A stretch of 11,686 nucleotides of DNA from positions 1 to 11,686 of the forward strand of contig JAOACN010000387.1 of NCBI GenBank assembly GCA_026417815.1, given 5' to 3'. Shown here one piece after another: positions 1 to 6,103 of the stretch (its first letter is position 1; each line of letters opens with the position of its first letter). Made by a program: the position numbers and the translations under genes. The notes beneath the pieces are model-generated. The model saw nothing but the letters and a program-made list of their open reading frames with translations. It searched no databases and was not told the origin of the DNA. This stretch comes from Chloroflexaceae bacterium (GTDB lineage: Bacteria; Chloroflexota; Chloroflexia; Chloroflexales; Chloroflexaceae).

Positions 1-113
1 GAGCCGCCATGGACCAGCACGAGCCGTTCGCCCCGGGCGTGGAGCGCGGCCAGGTCGTCGCAGAGGGCGTCGTAGTTGTTGCCGGCGCTGCCGCCGACTT
101 TGATCACGTTCAT
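1..113 (-). CDS. lysZ: [LysW]-aminoadipate/acetylglutamate kinase, N-terminal fragment
   Basis: Amino acid kinase family enzyme that phosphorylates the side-chain carboxylate of a carrier-bound or N-acetylated aminoadipate or glutamate, the second modification step in lysine or arginine synthesis, in the cytoplasm. Only the first 37 codons are in the window, running off the left edge. They begin MNVIKVGGSAGNNYD and end LVLVHGG, followed by TC, which must encode Ser. KVGGS is the phosphate-binding lysine/glycine loop and HGG the second conserved glycine motif. HGGS, together with the GNNYDALCDDLA segment, resembles LysZ (LysW carrier route) more than ArgB, where HGGG is usual. The start is supported by GAGAGG at 120-125, six bases upstream. 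The gene is divergent from the amidase at 332. The kinase family is secure; LysZ versus ArgB rests on few residues. Confidence 0.75.
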   Translation of the reverse strand, partial: MNVIKVGGSAGNNYDALCDDLAALHARGERLVLVHGG

Positions 114-331
114 GGTACGCCTCTCACACTCTCGGCAGGGGCCGCGGCCCCCAGAGTATGTTCATTGCCAGTGGCGCGCGCGAAGCCGCGCCGCACCGGA
201 CAGGAGCTTCTGGAGGGGCGAGGTCCCCTCCACGTCTCGCCTATCTACACCAATCCAGGGTATACTGAGAGAGCGCCGCTCTCCAAAACCCTGTCGCCGG
301 CCAGCCTTAATCATATCCGAGGAAACCGCGC
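114..331. promoter_or_regulatory. Divergent intergenic region with three perfect hairpins
   Basis: This spacer separates the kinase (minus) from the amidase (plus). It holds three perfect inverted repeats. GGGGCCGCGGCCCC at 138-151 is a 14-bp palindrome that would lie in the kinase leader. TGGAGGGG/CCCCTCCA at 211-218 and 225-232 has an 8-bp stem and a 6-nt loop. GAGAGC/GCTCTC at 269-283 has a 6-bp stem and a 3-nt loop, just after TATACT (261-266), a possible -10 for the amidase without a good -35. No T-tract follows any of them, so they could be operators, leader structures or repeat remnants. Confidence 0.4.
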
Positions 332-1432
332 ATGTCCAAAGGACCGGACCGGCGTCCCATCGGGTCACTGCTCCTGCTGCTCCTGGCGCTGCTCCTCTCG
401 GCGTGCGTCGCGGCCCGCGCGGCCCCTCCCGCGCCACCAACCATGCCCACTGCGACCCCGACGGCGCCCGCCGTCGTTGCCCGAGTCCAGCCTGGCCCCA
501 CCGGCGTTGCATCGCCGACAGCGGCGCTCGCGCCGGCGCCGAGCGTGACCGCGCTCCCTGCTACTCCGACCCCTCGTCCTCCCGGCACGCCGCCACGAGT
601 TGGTCTTCAGGTGGGCCACCTGCGCTCGGACGAACTTCCCGAGGAACTGGCCCGGCTGCGCGCCTCCACGGGCGCCCGTTGGGGCAACGTTACCGAGGCC
701 GAACTGAACCTTGCCGTTGCCAATCGTGTCAAGCCCTTGCTTGAAGCGCATGGGGTGGTGGTTGACCTTCTCCCGGCCACTGTGCCGCCGGGCTACGACG
801 CCGATGCTTTCATTGCCATTCACGCCGACGGCTCTAGTAGCCCTGCTGCCCGGGGCTGGAAACTGGCCACTCCCTGGCGCACCTCCGCCGCCTCGCGGGC
901 GCTGATGAACGCCGTGGCGGCCGCCTACGGCCCCGCCACGGGTCTGCCGCAGGACAGCGGCGGCGTTACCTTCAATATGAAGGGCTACTATGCCTTCAGT
1001 TACCGCCGTTACCAGCACGCCATCGCCCGTACCACTCCGGCGATCATCATCGAGATGGGCTTTATGACCAGCGCCGCCGACCGCGCGGTGCTTTTCGGAC
1101 AGCCCGAGCGGGTGGCCCGTGGCATTGCCGATGGCGTGCTCGCTTACCTGCGCCAGCGCGATCCGAATGACGGCGCGGCCCTGCTGCCGCCCGATTATCC
1201 GGTGATGCGAGCGGTGGCGGCGGGGGCGGTGGTGCGCGCCGCGCCCCGTGACGATGCCCGCATCCTGCTGCGCGCCGGGGAAGGCGCGCGGATCGTGCCG
1301 TTCGATAGGCTCGATGGGTATTACCAGGCGTTTGTGCGCGCCGGTGAGGCGCGGGTGGTTGGCTGGGTGCGCGAGGACGAACTTATCGCCACGGACGAAC
1401 AACCGGTGTTTCCGACGCCCACCAACCCGTAG
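332..1432 (+). CDS. Lipoprotein N-acetylmuramoyl-L-alanine amidase (Amidase_3)
   Basis: Zinc-dependent cell-wall hydrolase that would cut the bond between N-acetylmuramic acid and L-alanine in peptidoglycan, outside the membrane. The 366-residue protein has a lipoprotein signal ending in a lipobox with Cys25 (LLLSAC). A Pro/Thr/Ala-rich linker spans about 28-88, the Amidase_3 domain about 88-275, and a small SH3b-like domain about 290-352. Likely zinc ligands are His96 (QVGH), Glu122 (VTEAELNLAVA) and His164 (IAIHADG); the catalytic Glu is Glu241 (IIIEMGF). All key residues are present, so it should be active. The start is supported by GAGGAAA at 319-325, six bases upstream. It appears monocistronic: the next gene is convergent, and the spacer after it contains an interrupted hairpin. 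The family call is firm; the C-terminal SH3b call is weaker. Confidence 0.9.
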   Translation: MSKGPDRRPIGSLLLLLLALLLSACVAARAAPPAPPTMPTATPTAPAVVARVQPGPTGVASPTAALAPAPSVTALPATPTPRPPGTPPRVGLQVGHLRSDELPEELARLRASTGARWGNVTEAELNLAVANRVKPLLEAHGVVVDLLPATVPPGYDADAFIAIHADGSSSPAARGWKLATPWRTSAASRALMNAVAAAYGPATGLPQDSGGVTFNMKGYYAFSYRRYQHAIARTTPAIIIEMGFMTSAADRAVLFGQPERVARGIADGVLAYLRQRDPNDGAALLPPDYPVMRAVAAGAVVRAAPRDDARILLRAGEGARIVPFDRLDGYYQAFVRAGEARVVGWVREDELIATDEQPVFPTPTNP

Positions 1433-1501
1433 CGGCTGAAGGCGTGGGCGCGAGCGGGGAGCTTCGGCGGCATCTGCGTAACAGGTGGAGTTTCCAGGGC
1501 A

Positions 1502-1677
1502 GGCGCGGCTTGATGAAGATTAGGAATATACACCGGTATTCGCGCCCTATAGCCTGGTGGCTGATTAGCTCTACTTTGTCACTTGCCGCACCAGGAAGGG
1601 GAGATCTGCGGGGGCCGCAGGCCCCCGCAACCCCCGCCAGGTGCAAAGTGACAAAGTAGAATTGATGAAGCCGCGCC
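1502..1677. repeat. Hairpin apparently split by a small insertion (9-bp direct repeats)
   Basis: GGCGCGGCTT (1502-1511) and AAGCCGCGCC (1668-1677) are perfect inverted repeats 156 bp apart. Overlapping them, TTGATGAAG occurs twice in direct orientation, at 1510-1518 and 1662-1670. Removing one copy and the 143 bases between them (1519-1661) restores a 10-bp stem with a GATG loop, a plausible terminator between two convergent genes. The direct repeat therefore looks like a target-site duplication placed at the loop. The inserted DNA encodes nothing visible. The arithmetic is exact; the insertion history is inference. Confidence 0.5.
1570..1660. repeat. 91-bp MITE-like inverted-repeat element
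   Basis: Perfect 15-bp terminal inverted repeats lie at 1570-1584 (TCTACTTTGTCACTT) and 1646-1660. After a small bulge the pairing continues with GCACC (1588-1592) and GGTGC (1640-1644). Inside is a second hairpin, TGCGGGGGCC (1607-1616) against GGCCCCCGCA (1620-1629), with a GCA loop. The whole can fold into one long imperfect hairpin. It has no coding capacity. Its right end is one base from the right 9-bp direct repeat of the surrounding split hairpin, but its left end is 51 bases inside the left one. It could be a non-autonomous mobile element or a bidirectional terminator. Confidence 0.55.
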
Positions 1678-1719
1678 GACGAACAACGCCCGCAGGAGCG
1701 CAGCGGCATTCTCTTCAAC

Positions 1720-4485
1720 TCATCGTCGCGTAAGCGGCAGATACAGGCTCGCCGCCCCCAGGTTCACCTGCGGAGCCGTAAGCGGGTCGCCGAGCAGGGC
1801 GAAGGCGCTGCCAGTTTCCTGGCAGCACGACGACGCCGTGAACAGTTCCAGGTGACCCGCCAGGGTCAGCGCGCCCAGCGGCGGGGGCTGCTGCCCGGCC
1901 CACAGCGCCCGGTAAAAGCCCCGCTGCAGCGCATCGTGCCCGTAGAGCACCCCCAATCCGGTCGAACTCCAACTGGCAATCGCTCCGCCGTCGGGTCGCA
2001 CGACCATGCGCTCGTCAATCGAGGTGCCGGTGAAGGCGGGCGTTTGAAAGGCGCCTGTCAGGCAGGACAGCGCCAGCACCACCGGCAACTGCCCGCCATT
2101 GCGCAGGTCGTCCACTTCAAACAGGCCCAGGAGGTACTGCCGATCCTGTGGCGCATTGGGCTGCAGTGGCGGCCCGGTGTAGGCCCACTGGAACTGCAAG
2201 CCATGACCCAGGAAGTTGACAAACGCCGCACCCTGGTCAAAGGCGCCCATGGCGCGGTTCAGCGCCGCCAGCGGGTCGCGTTCGCGCCACGGGTCGCCCG
2301 CCTGCGCCGCCGGGTCGTAGTAGACCCGCGCGATCCGCGCCTGCCGCGGGTGGAGGGCGATGCTCTCCTCGGCCGCGAGAGCAAAGTCTCCCCCAATGTC
2401 GGGGTTGTCGGCGATGTAGGCCAGTCGCCCCCGCCAACCGCCCGATCGACCGCTCCGCTCATAACTCAGGATCTTCGCCACCAGCGCCGCCGTTTCCTCC
2501 ACGCTCCTGGATGGCAGGCGTCCCAGCCACATGTCCGGCGTGCGGTCCTGGAGCGGATTATCGCCCTGGAGGCGAACGAAACACGTCTCACAGGCCGTTT
2601 CGCCGAGCCAGGGGTCAACCATGGCCAGGTAGGGCGGGATCCAGGTGCGGTTGTTGCGCCCGAGGTAGTTGCGCGGGTCGGAGGCGCCATCGCCAACCAG
2701 CACAACGGCAACAGGCGCGGTCTCCCAGCTCGCGGCGGCGTAGCGCAGGAAACTGCGGATCGCCTCCGGGTGTACCTGGCCGCCGCTCCAGGCATCGTAG
2801 AGAGCTTCGACCGCCACAGCGGCTACCGTCCAGCCCTGGGCGCGGCGCTGGGCGATAAGCGGCTCCAGAGCTTCGAGAAAGGCCCGGGGCGCGATATAGA
2901 CCGCCTGCGCGTTACGCGGCAGTGTTACGGGCGTGTGGGCCGCCACGGCGGGCCGGTGCAGCGTGCCCGGCCCGGTGACCAGGTAGGTTCGCGGCGCGGG
3001 CGCGGTATCCTCGAAGATGGCCCCGGCAAAGTTCAGGCGCACGGGCGCGCGCGGGTCGCTCACATCGTAAACCGTCGCGCCGGAGGGCAGCCCCTCGAGC
3101 TGGTAGCGGAAGCGCCCGGCGCTTCCCACGAAGCGGGCGCCGTTGCCGCGCAGGTTGAGGTCCACGGGTACTTCCCATGCGACGGCGTCCAGGTGCACCT
3201 GGTCGGCGCCCGTGACGGGTAAGGACCAGACCGTCACCTGCGTGGCAAAGGCGGGCAGACTCACCCGTTCCGACCAGGTCCCCTGGCCCGTCCAGGGTAC
3301 CCGGCGTTCCGGCTGGCCGGTTGTATCGCATGGCCGGTAAGAAGGGTCGGCGGGGGGCGCGCCAGCACGCGCGCAGAGGGTGAAATTGCCGCGTCGCAGG
3401 GTCGCGCCCTGGAGGGTGAGGGTGAGCGGCCCGTTCGGTGGGAGCGCGGGGGTGATCGTCGCCGCCACGCTATCCGGCGGGTTCGGGGGCGGTATGACGC
3501 GCAGATCGGCGCTGAAGAAATGATCGCCATCAGGACCGGGCAGGCGGCTCTCCAGAATCCGGTTGGAACGCCAGATACCCTGTTCTATCGCGGTGGCGCG
3601 CAGCGGCGCGTCGGTGGCGACGGCCTCGCGAACGGCCATTGGCGTCCCCGCGCCCCGGCCCACGGTCAGCCAGTAGATGGACGTGGCGTTCCAGCGATCC
3701 CCCGCCTCGGCGTAGAAGCGCAGTGCTGCCGGGAGGCCGCCGCCATCGCGCAGGATCTCCAGGGGAACGTCGCGGCCCTGGTAGCGCAGGCGCAACGTCG
3801 TCGGATCGGCCTGGGCCAGGTTCAGCCCGGCGGCGGCCAGATCCGCCGCGGTAAGTTCCTGGATGCCAGACGCGCTTACGGTGATCTTCCAGGCCGGCCC
3901 GCTGGCCAGGGGATCGGGCGGGGCCGCTCCTGTCGCGAAGGGCCGGGCCTCCAGTTGGGCCAGGGCGCTGACATCGGCCGGACGGGCGCCAGGAACAAGG
4001 GCTTCGGCCACCTCCACCTGAAAAGCGGCGCCCCCTGCCACGTAGACCGGGTTCAAGGCATACACGCCCAGCCGCTGGTCGCGCAGCCACCCTTCGCGGA
4101 GCAGGCTGATCGGTGCGTCGGGCGCGGGGGGCGCTTCAAACTCCGGTAGCGGCGGGTACACCTCACCGTCGGGATGGGTCCGGGCAGGCAGCGGGGCGCG
4201 GTCCGGCGCATCACCGCTCCACGCCGACAGTTGCAACCTGGTGAGCCGGGGCGCAGCGTCGCCCTCCGGTGGCAACAGCAGCGCCACCAGGGTCGAAGCG
4301 GGCGGCGTGGCGGAAGCCGGAGCGACCCCCGGCCACTCCAGGCGCAGCACAACGCCCTCGGCAGCAGCCTGCACACCGGCGCGGGGCGCCGGTGACTCAG
4401 GCTGTGCCGTGACCGGTTGCGGAGCGTGGGCAACGAGCAGCGTGGCCAGGATGATCAAAACGAGGGCGGAGACGGGTGCTTTCAT
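1720..4485 (-). CDS. Secreted gingipain-like cysteine peptidase (family C25)
   Basis: Predicted extracellular cysteine endopeptidase of the gingipain/PorU family. The 921-residue protein starts with a Sec signal peptide (hydrophobic 6-20, probable cleavage after VTA at 27). An N-terminal region spans about 30-190, and 195-520 looks beta-rich; its ITVSASGIQELTAADL and YWLTVG segments recall C25 pro-regions. The peptidase domain runs from about 525 to 905. Visible landmarks are VVLVGDGASDPRNYLG (594-609), WLGRLPSR (653-660), the catalytic His761 in FLGHG and the catalytic Cys808 in ALSCLTGAF. The C-terminus has no sorting domain and no membrane segment. The ribosome site is weak (ACAGG near 4490-4494), but no in-frame start lies just upstream and the signal peptide fits this ATG. 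It lies 188 bp downstream of the DUF11 surface protein on the same strand and may share its transcript. The fold is secure; the substrate is unknown. Confidence 0.85.
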   Translation of the reverse strand: MKAPVSALVLIILATLLVAHAPQPVTAQPESPAPRAGVQAAAEGVVLRLEWPGVAPASATPPASTLVALLLPPEGDAAPRLTRLQLSAWSGDAPDRAPLPARTHPDGEVYPPLPEFEAPPAPDAPISLLREGWLRDQRLGVYALNPVYVAGGAAFQVEVAEALVPGARPADVSALAQLEARPFATGAAPPDPLASGPAWKITVSASGIQELTAADLAAAGLNLAQADPTTLRLRYQGRDVPLEILRDGGGLPAALRFYAEAGDRWNATSIYWLTVGRGAGTPMAVREAVATDAPLRATAIEQGIWRSNRILESRLPGPDGDHFFSADLRVIPPPNPPDSVAATITPALPPNGPLTLTLQGATLRRGNFTLCARAGAPPADPSYRPCDTTGQPERRVPWTGQGTWSERVSLPAFATQVTVWSLPVTGADQVHLDAVAWEVPVDLNLRGNGARFVGSAGRFRYQLEGLPSGATVYDVSDPRAPVRLNFAGAIFEDTAPAPRTYLVTGPGTLHRPAVAAHTPVTLPRNAQAVYIAPRAFLEALEPLIAQRRAQGWTVAAVAVEALYDAWSGGQVHPEAIRSFLRYAAASWETAPVAVVLVGDGASDPRNYLGRNNRTWIPPYLAMVDPWLGETACETCFVRLQGDNPLQDRTPDMWLGRLPSRSVEETAALVAKILSYERSGRSGGWRGRLAYIADNPDIGGDFALAAEESIALHPRQARIARVYYDPAAQAGDPWRERDPLAALNRAMGAFDQGAAFVNFLGHGLQFQWAYTGPPLQPNAPQDRQYLLGLFEVDDLRNGGQLPVVLALSCLTGAFQTPAFTGTSIDERMVVRPDGGAIASWSSTGLGVLYGHDALQRGFYRALWAGQQPPPLGALTLAGHLELFTASSCCQETGSAFALLGDPLTAPQVNLGAASLYLPLTRR

Positions 4486-4510
4486 TCGAGCCTGTCCGGA
4501 TAACTCCTGT

Positions 4511-4638
4511 GGGAGGGAGCGGGAGGGCGAAGCCCTCCCGGGAACCCTCGTTCCTTGCCCGGTTGGTGGAGGGTGGGGAACCCGGGGTTCCCCACGCCAA
4601 TGCCTGCGGGGAGGTCGGGGAGGGCGCAGCCGTGCCAG
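4511..4638 (+). repeat. Structured hairpin repeat, copy 1 (plus partial second unit)
   Basis: This copy of the interspersed repeat lies between the DUF11 gene and the C25 peptidase gene. Hairpin A is CGGGAGGGC/GCCCTCCCG at 4520-4540 with a GAA loop. Hairpin C is GGAAC/GTTCC at 4541-4554 with a 4-nt loop. Hairpin B is TGGGGAACC/GGTTCCCCA at 4574-4594 with a CGG loop. A second, decayed hairpin A starts near 4607 (GGGGAGGTCGGGGAGGGCGCAGCC). Compared with the array at 5811, the closing pair of hairpin A is C-G instead of T-A, and one pair of hairpin B is C-G instead of A-T. Confidence 0.8.
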
Positions 4639-4646
4639 AACATCAT

Positions 4647-4664
4647 CGGATACCCGGGTATCCG
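4647..4664. terminator. 18-bp perfect palindrome after the DUF11 gene
   Basis: CGGATACCCGGGTATCCG is a perfect palindrome starting 10 bases past the stop codon of the DUF11 gene on the minus strand. As RNA it would form a short stem with a tight loop, but no T-tract follows. It could be a weak terminator, an mRNA 3' stabiliser, or a protein-binding site between the two secreted-protein genes. Confidence 0.35.
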
Positions 4665-4673
4665 GTCAGGCCC

Positions 4674-5513
4674 CTAGGGTCGCGCCCTGCGGCGCGCCAG
4701 GAGGCTGCCCGCGATCAGCATGAGGCCGAGCGCGATCGCCAGGGCAGGCAGCGCCCCGGCGTCGCCTGACGCGGTGCCGGGCAACGTAACCGGCGGCGGG
4801 CTGCCCAGGGCCACCGAAGCCTGATTGTTGCCCGGGTTGGCATCCGGACTGCTACTCGATACGATCGCCAGGTTCTGGTTGTTGGGCGGCGCCGGCGCCC
4901 GGGTTACCTGTGCTACGATACGAACGCTAACCGACTCCCCCGGCGCCAGTTCGCCGATGGTCACCCGGACGGTGTTGCCGCTCACCGTCACCTCGCCCCG
5001 GTCGGCCGTTGCCGAGACGATCGCCAGGAAGGCCGGCAGCGCGTCCTCAACCACCACCCCGGTTGCCACACTGCCGCCGATGTTCGAAACAACGATCGTG
5101 TACGTCACATTCGCCCCGACCACGCCGACCCGTGGATCAACCGATTTACTGATCGACGGATCGGCCAGAATCGCCGGCGTGGCCGTCAGTGTTGGCGTCG
5201 CCGTCAGGGTCGCAGTTGGCGTCGCGGTTGGGGTTGGCGTAGCGCGCGGGCCTTCCTCTTCCTCCACTGGCGGAGGGAGGGTTGGCGTGGCTGCCGGAGG
5301 CGTCGCCGTGACTGGCAGGGGCGTCGCCGTAGCCGGAGGGACGGTTGCCGTCGGCGGTTCCGGGGTGCGCGTGGGCGGCTCACCGGTGGGGGTCTCGGTG
5401 ATGAGCAGCAATGGCGCCGCCACAGCAGGCATACTCTGGCGCGGCAGCAGCCCCCATCCGACGAGCAGGATTCCGATGAGGAGCAGTAACGCTCGCCCAG
5501 GTGCAGCCTTCAT
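4674..5513 (-). CDS. DUF11-domain surface protein with LPxTG-like C-terminal anchor
   Basis: Predicted cell-surface protein with no enzymatic motif. The 279 residues comprise a signal peptide (hydrophobic 8-23, AVAAP near 30-34), a low-complexity Thr/Pro/Ala stalk (about 40-115, interrupted by EEEE at 84-87), one DUF11-type immunoglobulin-like domain (about 118-236) and a C-terminal tail. The domain shows the usual features: SKSVDPRVGVVGANVTYTI, then DALPAFL, IGELAPGESV and NNQASV. The tail has LPGTA at 244-248, a hydrophobic stretch at about 253-272 and RRRARP at the end, the layout of a sortase sorting signal, although LPxTA is not the canonical LPxTG. The start is supported by AGGAG at 5520-5524, six bases upstream. 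It is probably the first gene of a unit with the C25 peptidase. Its role may be adhesion or a surface layer; the sequence does not say which. Confidence 0.8.
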   Translation of the reverse strand: MKAAPGRALLLLIGILLVGWGLLPRQSMPAVAAPLLLITETPTGEPPTRTPEPPTATVPPATATPLPVTATPPAATPTLPPPVEEEEGPRATPTPTATPTATLTATPTLTATPAILADPSISKSVDPRVGVVGANVTYTIVVSNIGGSVATGVVVEDALPAFLAIVSATADRGEVTVSGNTVRVTIGELAPGESVSVRIVAQVTRAPAPPNNQNLAIVSSSSPDANPGNNQASVALGSPPPVTLPGTASGDAGALPALAIALGLMLIAGSLLARRRARP

Positions 5514-5804
5514 CGTTGTCTCCTAGCGCTGTTGTAAGGATCCTCGTACGTACTATCGGGATGAACATCTCAATTGAACACAGGCGACTGGAGGGACGGG
5601 GGAAACCTGGCTGCCCCGCACCCACTGCCCGATGGGATGGCGCTATCCTAACATACCTTGCTGAAAAGCGATAGATTCTGGTACGGCGTTAAGGTACATA
5701 TTTATGGAGGTCCCAACAAAATATGGACGGCTAAAACCCGATTGCAGTCACAGGGGGTGGGGCCAGCGCCGCCCCTTGACGGCGCGAATGCTCCGGCGTA
5801 CGAT
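5514..5804. other. Non-coding spacer before the tandem repeat array
   Basis: This is the first half of the 590-bp divergent spacer between the DUF11 gene (minus) and the hydrolase-larC operon (plus). I see no credible gene in it. It is locally less GC-rich than its surroundings, especially 5640-5740, so promoters for both directions probably lie here, but no hexamer pair is convincing (TTCTGG/TATTTA with a 17-bp spacer near 5676-5704 is the best plus-strand guess). GCGCCG/CGGCGC at 5766-5771 and 5780-5785 forms a small hairpin. Confidence 0.4.
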
Positions 5805-5810
5805 CCCTGC

Positions 5811-6075
5811 GGGAGGGTCCGGGAGGGCGAAGCCCTCCCAGGAAGACCGTTTTCCTCCTGCCAGCCCCAACGCCGGTGCGATGGGGTATGGGGAAACCGG
5901 GTTTCCCCACACCCCTGCCGAACGGGAGGGTCTGGGAGGGCGAAGCTCTCCCAGGAAAAGACTGTTTTCCTCCTACCAGCCCTAATGCCGGTTCGATGGG
6001 GTATAGGGAAACCCGGTTTCCCCATATCCCTGCCGAGCGGGAGGGTCTGGGAGGGCGAAGCCCTCCCAGGAAGCC
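5811..6075 (+). repeat. Tandem array of structured hairpin repeat, 113-115 bp period
   Basis: Two full units (5811-5923 and 5924-6038) and a partial third (6039 to about 6075) lie in direct orientation. Each unit opens with GGGAGGGTCY and then hairpin A, GGGAGGGC/GCCCTCCC with a GAA loop (5821-5839; 5933-5953; 6048-6068). Hairpin C is clearest in unit 2, AGGAAAA/TTTTCCT at 5953-5971. Hairpin B in unit 1 is TGGGGAAAC/GTTTCCCCA at 5889-5909, and in unit 2 it extends to an imperfect stem of about 16 bp. Unit 2 hairpin A keeps pairing through a G-T wobble. The last hairpin ends about 24 bases before the ribosome site of the hydrolase gene, so the array probably lies in or near its mRNA leader. 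Confidence 0.85.
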
Positions 6076-6092
6076 ACCACGCCACTGTTGAC

Positions 6093-6098
6093 GAGGAA
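6093..6098 (+). promoter_or_regulatory. Ribosome binding site fixing a TTG start
   Basis: GAGGAA lies five bases before TTG at 6104. No ATG or GTG is better placed, and the residues after the TTG begin the conserved hydrolase N-terminus, so this site decides the start. Confidence 0.7.
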
Positions 6099-6103
6099 TA
6101 CGC

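Noticed and set aside
155..160. CATACT (minus strand) as a -10 for the kinase gene
   Set aside because: It matches consensus at only four of six positions and there is no -35 at the right distance.
365..1402. Minus-strand frame (345 codons) opposite the amidase
   Set aside because: Low-complexity Arg/Gly/His product with no recognisable domain; the plus frame has the full amidase active site.
1852..3222. Long plus-strand frame (456 codons) opposite the C25 peptidase
   Set aside because: It is the antisense shadow of a GC-rich gene. Its product is Arg/Gly/Pro-rich with no motif, while the minus-strand frame carries a complete catalytic domain.
5811..6075. CRISPR array
   Set aside because: The 113-115 bp units are repeated throughout, with no unique spacers between short constant repeats and no cas genes nearby.
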